17,248 nucleotides of DNA from Planctomycetota bacterium. Its GTDB lineage: Bacteria > Planctomycetota > PUPC01 > JACPCR01. Of the stretch, positions 7,033-15,300 are shown in pieces. A model generated the notes under the pieces. The model saw nothing but the letters and a program-made list of their open reading frames with translations, was not told the DNA's origin and made no database searches. The stretch lies in NCBI GenBank assembly GCA_030740295.1, contig JASLXP010000251.1:1-17248 (forward strand), read 5' to 3'. Position 1 is the first letter of the stretch, and each line of letters begins with the position of its first letter. Both the position numbers and the translations under genes were made by a program.

Positions 7033-7965
7033 TCATGGCAAGTTGTGAATAACTACTCGGGCCGACGCCTTATCAAACTCCGCCTGCGGCACCGCTCCCG
7101 GGCAATCGTGGCGGACGTTGACCGTGCCCGCGGCAACGCCATGTCTGAGAGCCTTCGGCCAATCGTGTCCTGCCTCGACCGCACTCAGGAAGCCGGCAAG
7201 TAAGGAATCCCCACATCCGACAGTATTGATCGCGGAAACACCAGGATGGGAGGCCTTCCAATTGCCAAACTCATTGATGAGTATCGCACCATCCGCGCCC
7301 AGACTGATGAGAATATTCGCAACGCCGGCAGCGACCAGATCTCTGCCGGCCTCGATCACTTCCTCTTGAGCCTCAATGGATGCGTGCACCAGTTCTGACA
7401 ACTCATCCAGGTTTGGCTTGATAAGCCACGGTTTCGTATCAACCACATCCCTGAGCGACTGCCCGCTCAGATCAGCGGCGACTCGACAGCCTGATTCATC
7501 TGCCATGGAACAGAGTTCCTCTGTGAAAGACTCCGGCATACCTTGCCTGGCTCGGCCCGCGAGGACCAGGATGTCCGCCCTTTTCAGGTGTTCGCCCAGA
7601 CCGCTCATGAATGCTCTGATCTCTCTTCCCTTTAGCGCGGCGGCGTTTTCAACAATGTGCAAATCTTCGCCAGAAGAAACAGAGCGAATGGTAGGATGGA
7701 GCCGAATCTCAGATTCTGTTTCAGTGAAATCATGCGGGATTTCTTCTTCATCCACTAGCCCGCGCAACAGGTGTCCTGTGGCACCGCCTGCAAAACCAAT
7801 CGCAAGCGTATCGCCGCCCAGGCCGGCGATGGCTCTGGATACATTAATGCCCTTGCCCCCAGCAAAGAGACAGCTCTTGCGGGCGAGATAAACACCGCTC
7901 GCCGAGAATTCATCGCACTCGTAGATCTTGTCGAGTACCGGGCTGAGCGTGACGGTAAGGATCAT
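7033..7965 (-). CDS. PfkB-family sugar kinase, 1-phosphofructokinase/tagatose-6-phosphate kinase type
   Basis: The 310-residue product starts at the ATG at 7965; the open frame continues upstream to 8091 but overlaps oppF there. The start MILTVTLSPVLDKIYE is the hallmark N-terminus of the FruK/LacC branch of PfkB kinases. FAGGKGINVSRAIAGLG (34-50) is the first PfkB signature, KPNLDEL (183-189) follows, and NTVGCGDSLLAGF (247-259) is the second signature, where D253 is the catalytic base. The anion-hole motif reads GCGD rather than the usual GAGD. The substrate region around 87-94 (EIRLHPTI) departs from the usual 'TR.N' pattern, so the exact sugar phosphate is uncertain. It lies 23 bases after oppF with GGGAG upstream, apparently the last gene of the transport operon. 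No fructose PTS genes are present. It probably phosphorylates a hexose phosphate in the cytoplasm. Confidence 0.8.
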   Translation of the reverse strand: MILTVTLSPVLDKIYECDEFSASGVYLARKSCLFAGGKGINVSRAIAGLGGDTLAIGFAGGATGHLLRGLVDEEEIPHDFTETESEIRLHPTIRSVSSGEDLHIVENAAALKGREIRAFMSGLGEHLKRADILVLAGRARQGMPESFTEELCSMADESGCRVAADLSGQSLRDVVDTKPWLIKPNLDELSELVHASIEAQEEVIEAGRDLVAAGVANILISLGADGAILINEFGNWKASHPGVSAINTVGCGDSLLAGFLSAVEAGHDWPKALRHGVAAGTVNVRHDCPGAVPQAEFDKASARVVIHNLP

Positions 7966-7988
7966 GAACTCAGAGCTCCCAATCGCAG

Positions 7989-8984
7989 CTATGCTTCCGC
8001 CGTTGCCCCTATGCTGCCCCGCTGCACAACCATGCATCTTGCAGAATGGCCGGGGCGGATTTCCTCGAGAGACTGCTCCATCAGCGAACATTCATTCTCC
8101 GCCTGAGAGCATCGCGGATGGAAGTGACAACCACTCGGAGGCTCGATCGGCGAGGGCACATCGCCCTGCAGCACAATGCGCTGCTGCCCTGATTGAGGGT
8201 CGGGCACGGGAATGGATGACAGCAGTGCCTGCGTGTAAGGATGGATCGGCTGGTCGAACAGTTCTTCGCAGGGTGCCTGCTCGACGATGCGGCCGAGGTA
8301 CATGACAGCTACCTCATCGGCGATGTATTCCACCACGCCCAAATCATGTGTGATGAAAAGGTAGGTAAGATGAAATTCTTCCTGAAGATCTTTGAGCAGA
8401 TTCAGAATCTGCGCCTGGATGGAAACATCGAGCGCGCTGATGGGTTCATCGCACACGATGAATTGCGGCTCGACCGCAAGGGCCCGAGCGATGCCGACTC
8501 GCTGACGCTGTCCGCCTGAGAATTCATGCGGATAGCGACGAAGCGCATCTTCATTCAGCCCGACTCGCTTGAGGAGTCTTACCGCTCGTTCTTCACGCTC
8601 CGCAGCATCATCGCCCAGGCGGTGAATGGCCATGCCTTCCGTGATCGTCTGGCCGATAGTGAGCCGCGGATTCAGAGAGCTGTATGGATCTTGAAAGATG
8701 ATCTGCAGGTCTCGGCGGAGTGGGCGCAGCTCAGTCTCCGTGAGCTGCAGGAGATCCCGTCCGTTGTATTTGACCTCCCCGTCGGTGGCCTTGACAAGCC
8801 GCAGGATGCTCTTTCCGGTAGTGGTCTTCCCGCAGCCCGATTCCCCAACCAGGGCGAGCGTCTTGCCTTCGGGGATGTCAAAGGTTACGCCGTCGACCGC
8901 GCGGACGTGTCCGACGACGCGCTGCAGGACGCCCTTTCGTATCGGATACCAGGTGCGGAGATTATTAACGCTAATCAGGGACAT
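7989..8984 (-). CDS. oppF: Oligopeptide/dipeptide-type ABC importer, ATP-binding subunit OppF
   Basis: This 331-residue nucleotide-binding subunit drives import with OppD and the fused permease at the inner membrane. It has Walker A GESGCGKT (47-54), a Q-loop at Q98, the signature FSGGQRQR (155-162), Walker B FIVCDE (175-180) and the switch His H213. The C-terminal oligopeptide-transporter extension starts near HPYTQALLSSIPVPDP and holds the conserved cysteines C286, C292, C299 and C317; in related OppD/DppD-DppF proteins such a cluster can bind an iron-sulfur centre. It starts 71 bases after the oppD stop, with a palindromic repeat in the gap, and is followed closely by the kinase gene. Opp-family transporters carry peptides or, in some thermophiles and archaea, oligosaccharides, so the cargo is open. 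Confidence 0.93.
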   Translation of the reverse strand: MSLISVNNLRTWYPIRKGVLQRVVGHVRAVDGVTFDIPEGKTLALVGESGCGKTTTGKSILRLVKATDGEVKYNGRDLLQLTETELRPLRRDLQIIFQDPYSSLNPRLTIGQTITEGMAIHRLGDDAAEREERAVRLLKRVGLNEDALRRYPHEFSGGQRQRVGIARALAVEPQFIVCDEPISALDVSIQAQILNLLKDLQEEFHLTYLFITHDLGVVEYIADEVAVMYLGRIVEQAPCEELFDQPIHPYTQALLSSIPVPDPQSGQQRIVLQGDVPSPIEPPSGCHFHPRCSQAENECSLMEQSLEEIRPGHSARCMVVQRGSIGATAEA

Positions 8985-8996
8985 GAATGACTCTTA

Positions 8997-9050
8997 TGTG
9001 GTCTCGGCGCTCCGCGACGAGAAAAGCGGTCGGGCGGAGCGACCGCACAA
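8997..9050. repeat. Short copy of the dispersed palindromic element, inside the opp operon
   Basis: This lies in the 71-base gap between oppD and oppF. It begins TGTGGTCTCGGCGCTCCGCG, closely matching the left half of the 5222-5380 element (TGTGGTCTTGACGCTCCGCG), and ends GCGACCGCACAA, which recalls the right end of that element. Within it, GCGGTCG (9026-9032) and CGACCGC (9040-9046) form a perfect 7-bp stem around a 7-base loop. Because it sits inside a presumed operon, it would be transcribed and could form an mRNA hairpin that affects the OppD:OppF ratio or transcript stability. The regulatory role is inferred. Confidence 0.75.
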
Positions 9051-9055
9051 CGTTC

Positions 9056-10021
9056 CTATTCCTCATAAAGCAGACAAGCGGCTTGATGATTCTGCTCGAT
9101 CTCGACTGATTCCGGCTCCTGTCGCCCGCATTGATCCATGACCTCCTCACAGCGAGTGCAGAATCGGCAACCGTCCGGAAATTCTGTGGCTGGTGGGACG
9201 GTCCCGCTGATAGTGTGAAGCATCTTACCCCGATGATTTCGCGAAGGCAGACTCTCGAATAAACCGCGAGTATACGGGTGCTTTGGATTCTCGAAGAGAG
9301 TCTCAACGGGCGCGGTCTCCACGACTTTGCCGGCGTACATCACCGCGACATTGTCAGCCGCACCGGCAATGACACCCAGGTCGTGCGTGATCAACAGAAC
9401 GGACATTCCGAGGTCCTTCTGAAGCTCTTTGATCAGTTCCAGAATCTGCGCCTGGATGGTCACGTCGAGCGCAGTAGTGGGTTCGTCCGCGATGAGGATG
9501 TCCGGCTTGCATGACAATGCCATGGCGATCATGGCACGCTGCTGCATGCCCCCGGAAAGCTGATAGGAGTATTCGTCCACCCGGTGCTCCGGCTGGGGAA
9601 TCCCGACACGCTCGAGCAGCTCGATCGCCATCTTTCGGGCTTCTTTCTTTCCTACGTTTTCATGGCGTCGAATCGTTTCGATGATCTGGTTGCCGATGGT
9701 AAAGACCGGGTTCAGCGCTGTCATTGGTTCCTGAAAAATCATAGCGATGCGTTTGCCACGGATGCCCTGTTTCTGCCTGTTTGAAAGCGAAATGATGTTC
9801 GAGCCGTCCAGCAGAATCTCGCCGCCGGCAATGTATCCGGCCGGCTCCGGCACGAGTTGAATGATGCTCAGAGCGGTGACAGATTTTCCGCAGCCCGATT
9901 CACCGACCAACCCGACTGTTTCCCCGCGGTCGAGGGTGAAGCTCACGCCATCCACCGCACGGGCGAGGCCCTGGCTGGTTCTGAAATATGTCTTGAGATC
10001 TCGAACTTCAAGAAGCGGCAT
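9056..10021 (-). CDS. oppD: Oligopeptide/dipeptide-type ABC importer, ATP-binding subunit OppD
   Basis: This 321-residue ATPase subunit carries Walker A GESGCGKS (40-47), Q-loop Q97, signature LSGGMQQR (155-162), Walker B ILIADE (175-180) and switch His H213. The C-terminal Opp extension ([13 protein letters not shown]) has cysteines C285, C288, C291, C298 and C316. The start [13 protein letters not shown] fits the family; the frame is open upstream to 10315, but that part is antisense-like noise inside the permease gene. The ATG shares one base with the permease stop codon (TAATG), the classic sign of translational coupling, with GAGAG upstream as ribosome site. It pairs with OppF as the second half of a heterodimeric motor. 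Its partner permease is a single fused chain, so one OppBC polypeptide should bind one OppD and one OppF. Confidence 0.93.
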   Translation of the reverse strand: MPLLEVRDLKTYFRTSQGLARAVDGVSFTLDRGETVGLVGESGCGKSVTALSIIQLVPEPAGYIAGGEILLDGSNIISLSNRQKQGIRGKRIAMIFQEPMTALNPVFTIGNQIIETIRRHENVGKKEARKMAIELLERVGIPQPEHRVDEYSYQLSGGMQQRAMIAMALSCKPDILIADEPTTALDVTIQAQILELIKELQKDLGMSVLLITHDLGVIAGAADNVAVMYAGKVVETAPVETLFENPKHPYTRGLFESLPSRNHRGKMLHTISGTVPPATEFPDGCRFCTRCEEVMDQCGRQEPESVEIEQNHQAACLLYEE

Positions 10022-12285
10022 TAACGGTCTCTCAATCTCGGGTCGAGCGCATCCCGCAGGACGTCTCCGAAGTAATTGAAACAGAGCACCAGAAAAAACA
10101 TGGCTCCGAACGCGCTCGTAAAATTCCACCAGACGTTTGGATCGCGGGCCAGCTCCAGGCGAGCACCGTCGATCATGCTTCCCCAACTCCCCGTGCCGGG
10201 GGCCACGCCGATGCCCAGGTAGCTCAGCGTCACTTCGGACATCACCAGCCCGCTGAAGCGCAGCACAAAAGTAATAACAATCAGATGCATCACGTTCGGC
10301 AGAATGTGCGACCACAGCACTCCGATGGTCCGCGTGCCAAGCGCCTGAGAGCCCTGCACGTATTCGAGCTCACGGAGTTTCAATGTCTCGGCACGGATCA
10401 GCCGGCAAAGCCCGACCCAGCTCGTGACACCGAGAGCGAAGCAAAGCTGTGGCAGACCGCGACCAAGGACGATCATCAATGAAACCAGAAGCAGGATTCC
10501 GGGGATCGAGGCCAAGACCGTGTAAAGCAACTGAATCGTGTCATCCACCCAGCCGCGGAAGTAGCCGGCAGTGATCCCCATCACGACCGCAAGCGGCACA
10601 ACAATCAGAGTCGAGAACACTCCCAGAATCATGGCGGTTCGGACACCTTTCATGACCCGATGCAGCACGTCCACACCATTGCTGTCCGTTCCGAGCCAGT
10701 GTCTGTCCGTCAGCTTTTTTGCCTCCCGCTCGCGGTATTCTGCATCCGCCAGGGGGGCTGAATAGGTCCGTTCTTTCACCGGCTTCATGATCCGATCCAT
10801 CACGGTGAGCGGCCGGATATCCGTTGGCTTGTTCTTCCACGAGATACTGTCCAGCACGGCGATTGTCGCGTAGAGCAGTACGACGCCAAGAGCGGCCACT
10901 GCGAGTTTGTCTTGCCAGACACGCCGAAACGCTTCACGCCAGTATTCTCTTTTACACGCGGCACGAATGACCAGAATGAAACAGATTACCAGGATAATGA
11001 CTACGGCATTCTCAATGAGCCAGGGCCTGCGGATGTTTTGCACAGAATCCAGCTCTGCTTTCAATGCCAGAGCTCCCCGCGCGAGCGCCCCACATGAAAT
11101 GATAAACGCACTGCTCAGGAAGATGGGCTGGAGCACTCGAATGAGCGGTGTGCCTTCAAAGCGGATACGCGGGTTGACGAGGGTGTAACTGATATCGGTC
11201 AACAGCAGGCCGACGATGTAGAGATACGTTCCAACGATGACGAGGGAACGAATGGTCGAAAAGTCAGATGCGTTAATGGCATTGATCATTCGGGCACCGA
11301 GGCCGGGGATGCCGAAGAAGTTCTCCAGCAGCAAATTGCCCATGATGAGGAACGGGATCGAAAGCACGGCAGAGGTCAGCATCGGGATGAGCGAATTCTT
11401 CAGCACATCACGGAAGAGAATACGCGTCTCACCCATGCCTTTGGCCCGCGCCGTTCGAACGTAATCCCGATTAATCTCCTCAAGGATCACCGTGCGGTAA
11501 AATCGGACACTGCCGCCGAGGGAAGCCGCAAGCGCAAGGAACACCGGCAGGAGAAGAAATTTCGTCGCGCTCAATCCGCCCGCCCAGCCGGAGATGGGTA
11601 CGAGCCGCAGTTCCAGACTGAACAACCACTGCCCGGCGATGATGTAGACCAGCGTAGGCACGGACATGATCAGCACGCATCCGAAGAGCGCACTTTTATC
11701 CACATACGTGCCCCGGCAAAAAGCAACATAAAGTGAGATCGAAAGGTTAAAGAACAGCGACAACACAAACGCTGGCATCGTCAGCGCAAGCGATGGCCAC
11801 ATATCACGCATGAGTATCCGGCTGATAAGTTCTCCGGTCTGGTCAGACCGGCCAAGCTGAAACGTGAAAGCGCCCTTTACATGATGAAAGAACTGAGAAT
11901 CCCACCAGGGTTCTCGCTGATACTCACCAGCAGGCACTGGCGACAAGCCAGCAATATCTTCAGCTTTGAATGTTTCGAAGACCCCGCTCATCTGCCGGAC
12001 ATGTATCTCTCCTCCGGCCTTCTTGAGTATCGCTCCTCGTACCTTTGAACCGTCCATGAAGCTGATCTCAATCGGGCGAGTCAGGTTGATGAACAGCGGC
12101 TTGTCGTACCCGTGTTTCTGCAGCCAGTTGTAGATATCGGAAGCCTTCGGATCTTTCGCAGAAAGATGCTTTCGCGCCATCACCTCCGGTGGCACGAACA
12201 TGAAGAACAGGATGAACGTCACCAGCGCGACCAGGATCACCACCGGAATGGTATACAGCACGCGTTGGAGGATGTAGTTCAGCAT
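10021..12285 (-). CDS. Fused OppB-OppC ABC importer permease with an extra linker membrane segment
   Basis: This single 754-residue chain contains both permease halves that are normally separate. The OppB-like half (about 1-377) starts MLNYILQRVLYTIPVV, has the coupling loop YVRTARAKGMGETRILFRDV (275-294) and ends LVNPRIRFEG. The OppC-like half (about 450-754) starts WREAFRRVWQDKLAVAALG, carries HWLGTDSNGVDVLHRVMKG (529-547) and its own coupling loop YVQGSQALGTRTIG (642-655), and ends RDALDPRLRD. Between them, residues about 384-405 and 425-442 are hydrophobic and could form two added helices, which would keep both coupling loops in the cytoplasm. The first external loop (about 35-150) is long and contains a short beta-rich stretch. 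OppD follows with a one-base overlap. No substrate-binding protein gene is adjacent. The start codon lacks a strong Shine-Dalgarno sequence, but the N-terminus is canonical. Cargo is unknown: peptide or oligosaccharide. Confidence 0.92.
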   Translation of the reverse strand: MLNYILQRVLYTIPVVILVALVTFILFFMFVPPEVMARKHLSAKDPKASDIYNWLQKHGYDKPLFINLTRPIEISFMDGSKVRGAILKKAGGEIHVRQMSGVFETFKAEDIAGLSPVPAGEYQREPWWDSQFFHHVKGAFTFQLGRSDQTGELISRILMRDMWPSLALTMPAFVLSLFFNLSISLYVAFCRGTYVDKSALFGCVLIMSVPTLVYIIAGQWLFSLELRLVPISGWAGGLSATKFLLLPVFLALAASLGGSVRFYRTVILEEINRDYVRTARAKGMGETRILFRDVLKNSLIPMLTSAVLSIPFLIMGNLLLENFFGIPGLGARMINAINASDFSTIRSLVIVGTYLYIVGLLLTDISYTLVNPRIRFEGTPLIRVLQPIFLSSAFIISCGALARGALALKAELDSVQNIRRPWLIENAVVIILVICFILVIRAACKREYWREAFRRVWQDKLAVAALGVVLLYATIAVLDSISWKNKPTDIRPLTVMDRIMKPVKERTYSAPLADAEYREREAKKLTDRHWLGTDSNGVDVLHRVMKGVRTAMILGVFSTLIVVPLAVVMGITAGYFRGWVDDTIQLLYTVLASIPGILLLVSLMIVLGRGLPQLCFALGVTSWVGLCRLIRAETLKLRELEYVQGSQALGTRTIGVLWSHILPNVMHLIVITFVLRFSGLVMSEVTLSYLGIGVAPGTGSWGSMIDGARLELARDPNVWWNFTSAFGAMFFLVLCFNYFGDVLRDALDPRLRDR

Positions 12286-12366
12286 TCAGTCTTGGTTTCT
12301 GGGCTACCCGCCAAAAATTCAGAAGCAGAGTTACCGCCGGAAGCGCGTGGTAGCAAGCAGGATCGC

Positions 12367-15300
12367 TTACTCCGGCACCCGATGGATGGTCATGTAAACC
12401 AATTCCTGAAACTTGTCTCCCGCGGTTGACTTCAGTTTCATCTCCAGCTTTAGCTGGTTCACCGGCTGGATGTCTGGAATCGAGAGGAAGACGGATCTGC
12501 GATCCTTTGCCAGTCTGACCGACTCCGCCTTGACCGGGTCGTGGCCTTTCTGCTCGGGGTTGCGGGCCGACCACTGGATGGAGCCGTAACGGGACTGCCA
12601 TTTGTAGTTCCATTGTTCCATGCTGTAGCTGGATGGGCTCTTGGCGGAGGAAGGGTCGAGCTCGAAATCGAATTTCAATTCCAGGCCGCCTTTGCGAACT
12701 TTCCAATCAACGAGGAAGAGGCCCTGAATGCCGGTGTAACGGCAGCGCTGGACGCAGCCTTCGCCCAGGCCCTTGCGGCCCCCGCCGTTCCAACCGTTGA
12801 GACCAACGGCATAGACCTGGCCGTCTTTGGGGTTCACACTTGCCCGCTGAATTCCGGAGAGCCAGTTGAGTGGGAGCTTTACTATGGCCGACTGCGCAAT
12901 ATCACCGAAGTCCTGGATCATGAAGTAATACAGCCAGCCCTTACCGAAGCTCGTGTGCAGCAGTTTGCCGGAGAGTGGCCCCCAGCGGGGATCGTTTACG
13001 AATGCCTGTCCGCCGCTCGAGTTATCAAACTCCTGCGGCATCCAGATAATGGGCTGATCAAAGGTCTCCGGTATTTTCACCTTCTTCGGATCGATGCGGC
13101 CGCCGTCGGGGGCCCAACTGCCGGGACGGGCGTGGGTCTGGACGTACCCGTAAAAGCCGCCCGGCTTGCAGAGGCTCACCTTGGATGCAGGCATCCAGTT
13201 GCCCTGGTTATCGCTGACCGTTGGAAATCCGTCGGGTGTCATGCCCATTCCGTTGGGTGTTCGGAAGCCGGTGCAGTAAACGGAGCGGACACCCTCGGGC
13301 GTGATCTTGATGACTGCGCCGGGCAGGGCGTGGTCAGTGTACTGGCCGGATTTCGCGTAATAGAAATTGCCGTCCTTGTCGCGCTGCAGGTCGAAGTTGT
13401 AGGCGTGAAAGAAAGTCGAGACGTCCGTGTCCTGGCTGAAGCATTCATAGAAATCCACTTCACCGTCTCCGTTGAAATCATGCAGCCGCTGCAGGCCGTC
13501 TTTGCAGGTGACGTAGACTTTGTCATCCACGACTATCACCCCAAAGGGCTCATACAGCCCGGCCGCGAAACGCTTCCACTCCAGGTTTTCCAGCTTGTCA
13601 TCGATTCCGGAAACGACCCAGACATCGCCACCGTGAGTGGTGACCACGAGCCTGCCATCCGGATAGAATCCGACCGCTGAGGTCCTGAACCATACATTCC
13701 ACGGGTTGCTTTCAGGAAGCGTCAAAGTGTCGAGTGTGTAGGGCTTGTCGTTTTTTCCGAGGACACCTTTCGTCTGCACCACCTGCTGCCACCGGCTCGG
13801 GCCGCCCTTTGTCAGTGAGGAAAGATCGAACCCTTGACCCCGGATCTCACGCAGCTTTGCCAGGCCCACGAAGTCCTGCATTCCGGTCGCTGATGCGCCT
13901 TTCATGCGGATGACTTCAAAGGAAAGCGGCTCTTTGCTCGGAGGGATGTTCAGCACGAGCCGTTTCTTCGAGTCGACTTCCCAGGCCAGGTCTTTCGATT
14001 GACCAAGAATGGTAGCGGCAACGAATTCCTCGAGACTCTTTTCGGAGACCTCGGCAGACAGAATCACACTCCTGATGGTCGACGATTTCTTGACAGACAC
14101 AGACGGAAAGGACGCGCCGGCCGCGGCAGTGGCCTTATCCAATGCATCAAGCGGGAGAATGCCTGCGTCGCCTTTGAAAGAAGCAACACAGAGCTTCAGC
14201 GCTTTGTCCCCCGGCTCGATCCTCATGCGATGAACGATGGCTGGATTGAGCGCGCCCTGTCTGGACGGGGACTCGAGAATGGCACGGCCATCAATCTGAT
14301 ATGTGAAAACGACCTGGTTGCCGTGGACGTAGTAGCCGCGGTAGCGCAGCCACTTTTCGGGTAACGGACCTCGGGGCAGGAGGTCTTCCCGTGGATAATC
14401 GAAGCTGCCGTCGTGAGCCCACTCCCACCTGTCGAGGCCGGTCAGCGATTTGCCCGCGGGCTGGGGCGTGCCGCCGCCGCGGAGCTTCCAATGTTGGGTG
14501 CCTTTCAGGTTCAGATAGCTGCCTTGCCAAAGCCCTGCGAGATTCATGGTGTGGAGATCATAGCTGATGGTGGTGCCTTGCCCCGAGGCGTCGGAACCAC
14601 GTGTTGAGCTTCCGAGCTTTATGGAAAGCACGCTCTCGAAATCCCTGCCGAGCTGCGAACCCAGCGCGGGCCCGAAATCACGTTCCTTCACCTTCGGAGT
14701 CTTAACCGCCCTCGGCGAAATGCCCTTCGGCAGGTTCCGCAGATACTCCTCGTCGGCCGGTTGGTAGGCCGGGTTCATTGGCTTGATGAACTTGTCGTGA
14801 ATGTAATGGACGACCGCATACCGCTCAGCGGGGCTCATCCAGGTCTGGGCCTGCATTTTGCCGTTGCCATGAGTCAGAGTTCTGAAAAGGCTGATGGGAT
14901 CCGCACCGAATTTGATTTCTCCCTTGCCAAAGGCACGAGCGTCCGGCTGAGAAGGCGTGATACCGTCTGCGCCGTGACAATTGACGCACAGGCCGGAATA
15001 GATTCTTTCTCCCCGGTGAAAGCTCTTTTCATTCCACTGACGGAGCGCACCCGAGTGATCGATCTCAGCCAGGGGCCGAATCCAGATATTCGCAAACCTC
15101 ACCTTTGAAAAATCGGCCTTCAGGCGAATCGGCCCCTTCAAACCCTCGATGGCCGCGAAGGGCTTTCGGGCACGCACTAACCACGGGGGTAAGTCACTCT
15201 CTTTCTGTTTCAAAACGCCGGCCTCAACAGACCATTCAGCCTCACCTTCCCCGGCGATGAAGCCAGCAACGACTCTGTCCTTCACCATGGCGAGCCATCG

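Noticed and set aside
7966..8091. Longer N-terminus of the sugar kinase
   Set aside because: The extra 42 residues overlap the 3' end of oppF and look like out-of-frame translation; MILTVTLSP is the family's usual start.
10022..10315. N-terminal extension of OppD
   Set aside because: The added 98 residues overlap the end of the permease gene in another frame and have no transporter likeness; the ATG at 10021 gives the canonical OppD start.
12286..12366. Terminator between the giant gene and the fused permease
   Set aside because: The best inverted pair (GCTACC 12303-12308 and GGTAGC 12349-12354) has six-base arms with a 40-base loop and no T-run in the transcribed direction, so it is not convincing.
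12541..13680. 379-codon plus-strand frame opposite the giant gene
   Set aside because: It lies wholly antisense to the propeller-coding region, shows no recognisable motif, and the minus-strand frame has clear domain matches throughout. It is a shadow of high-GC codon use.
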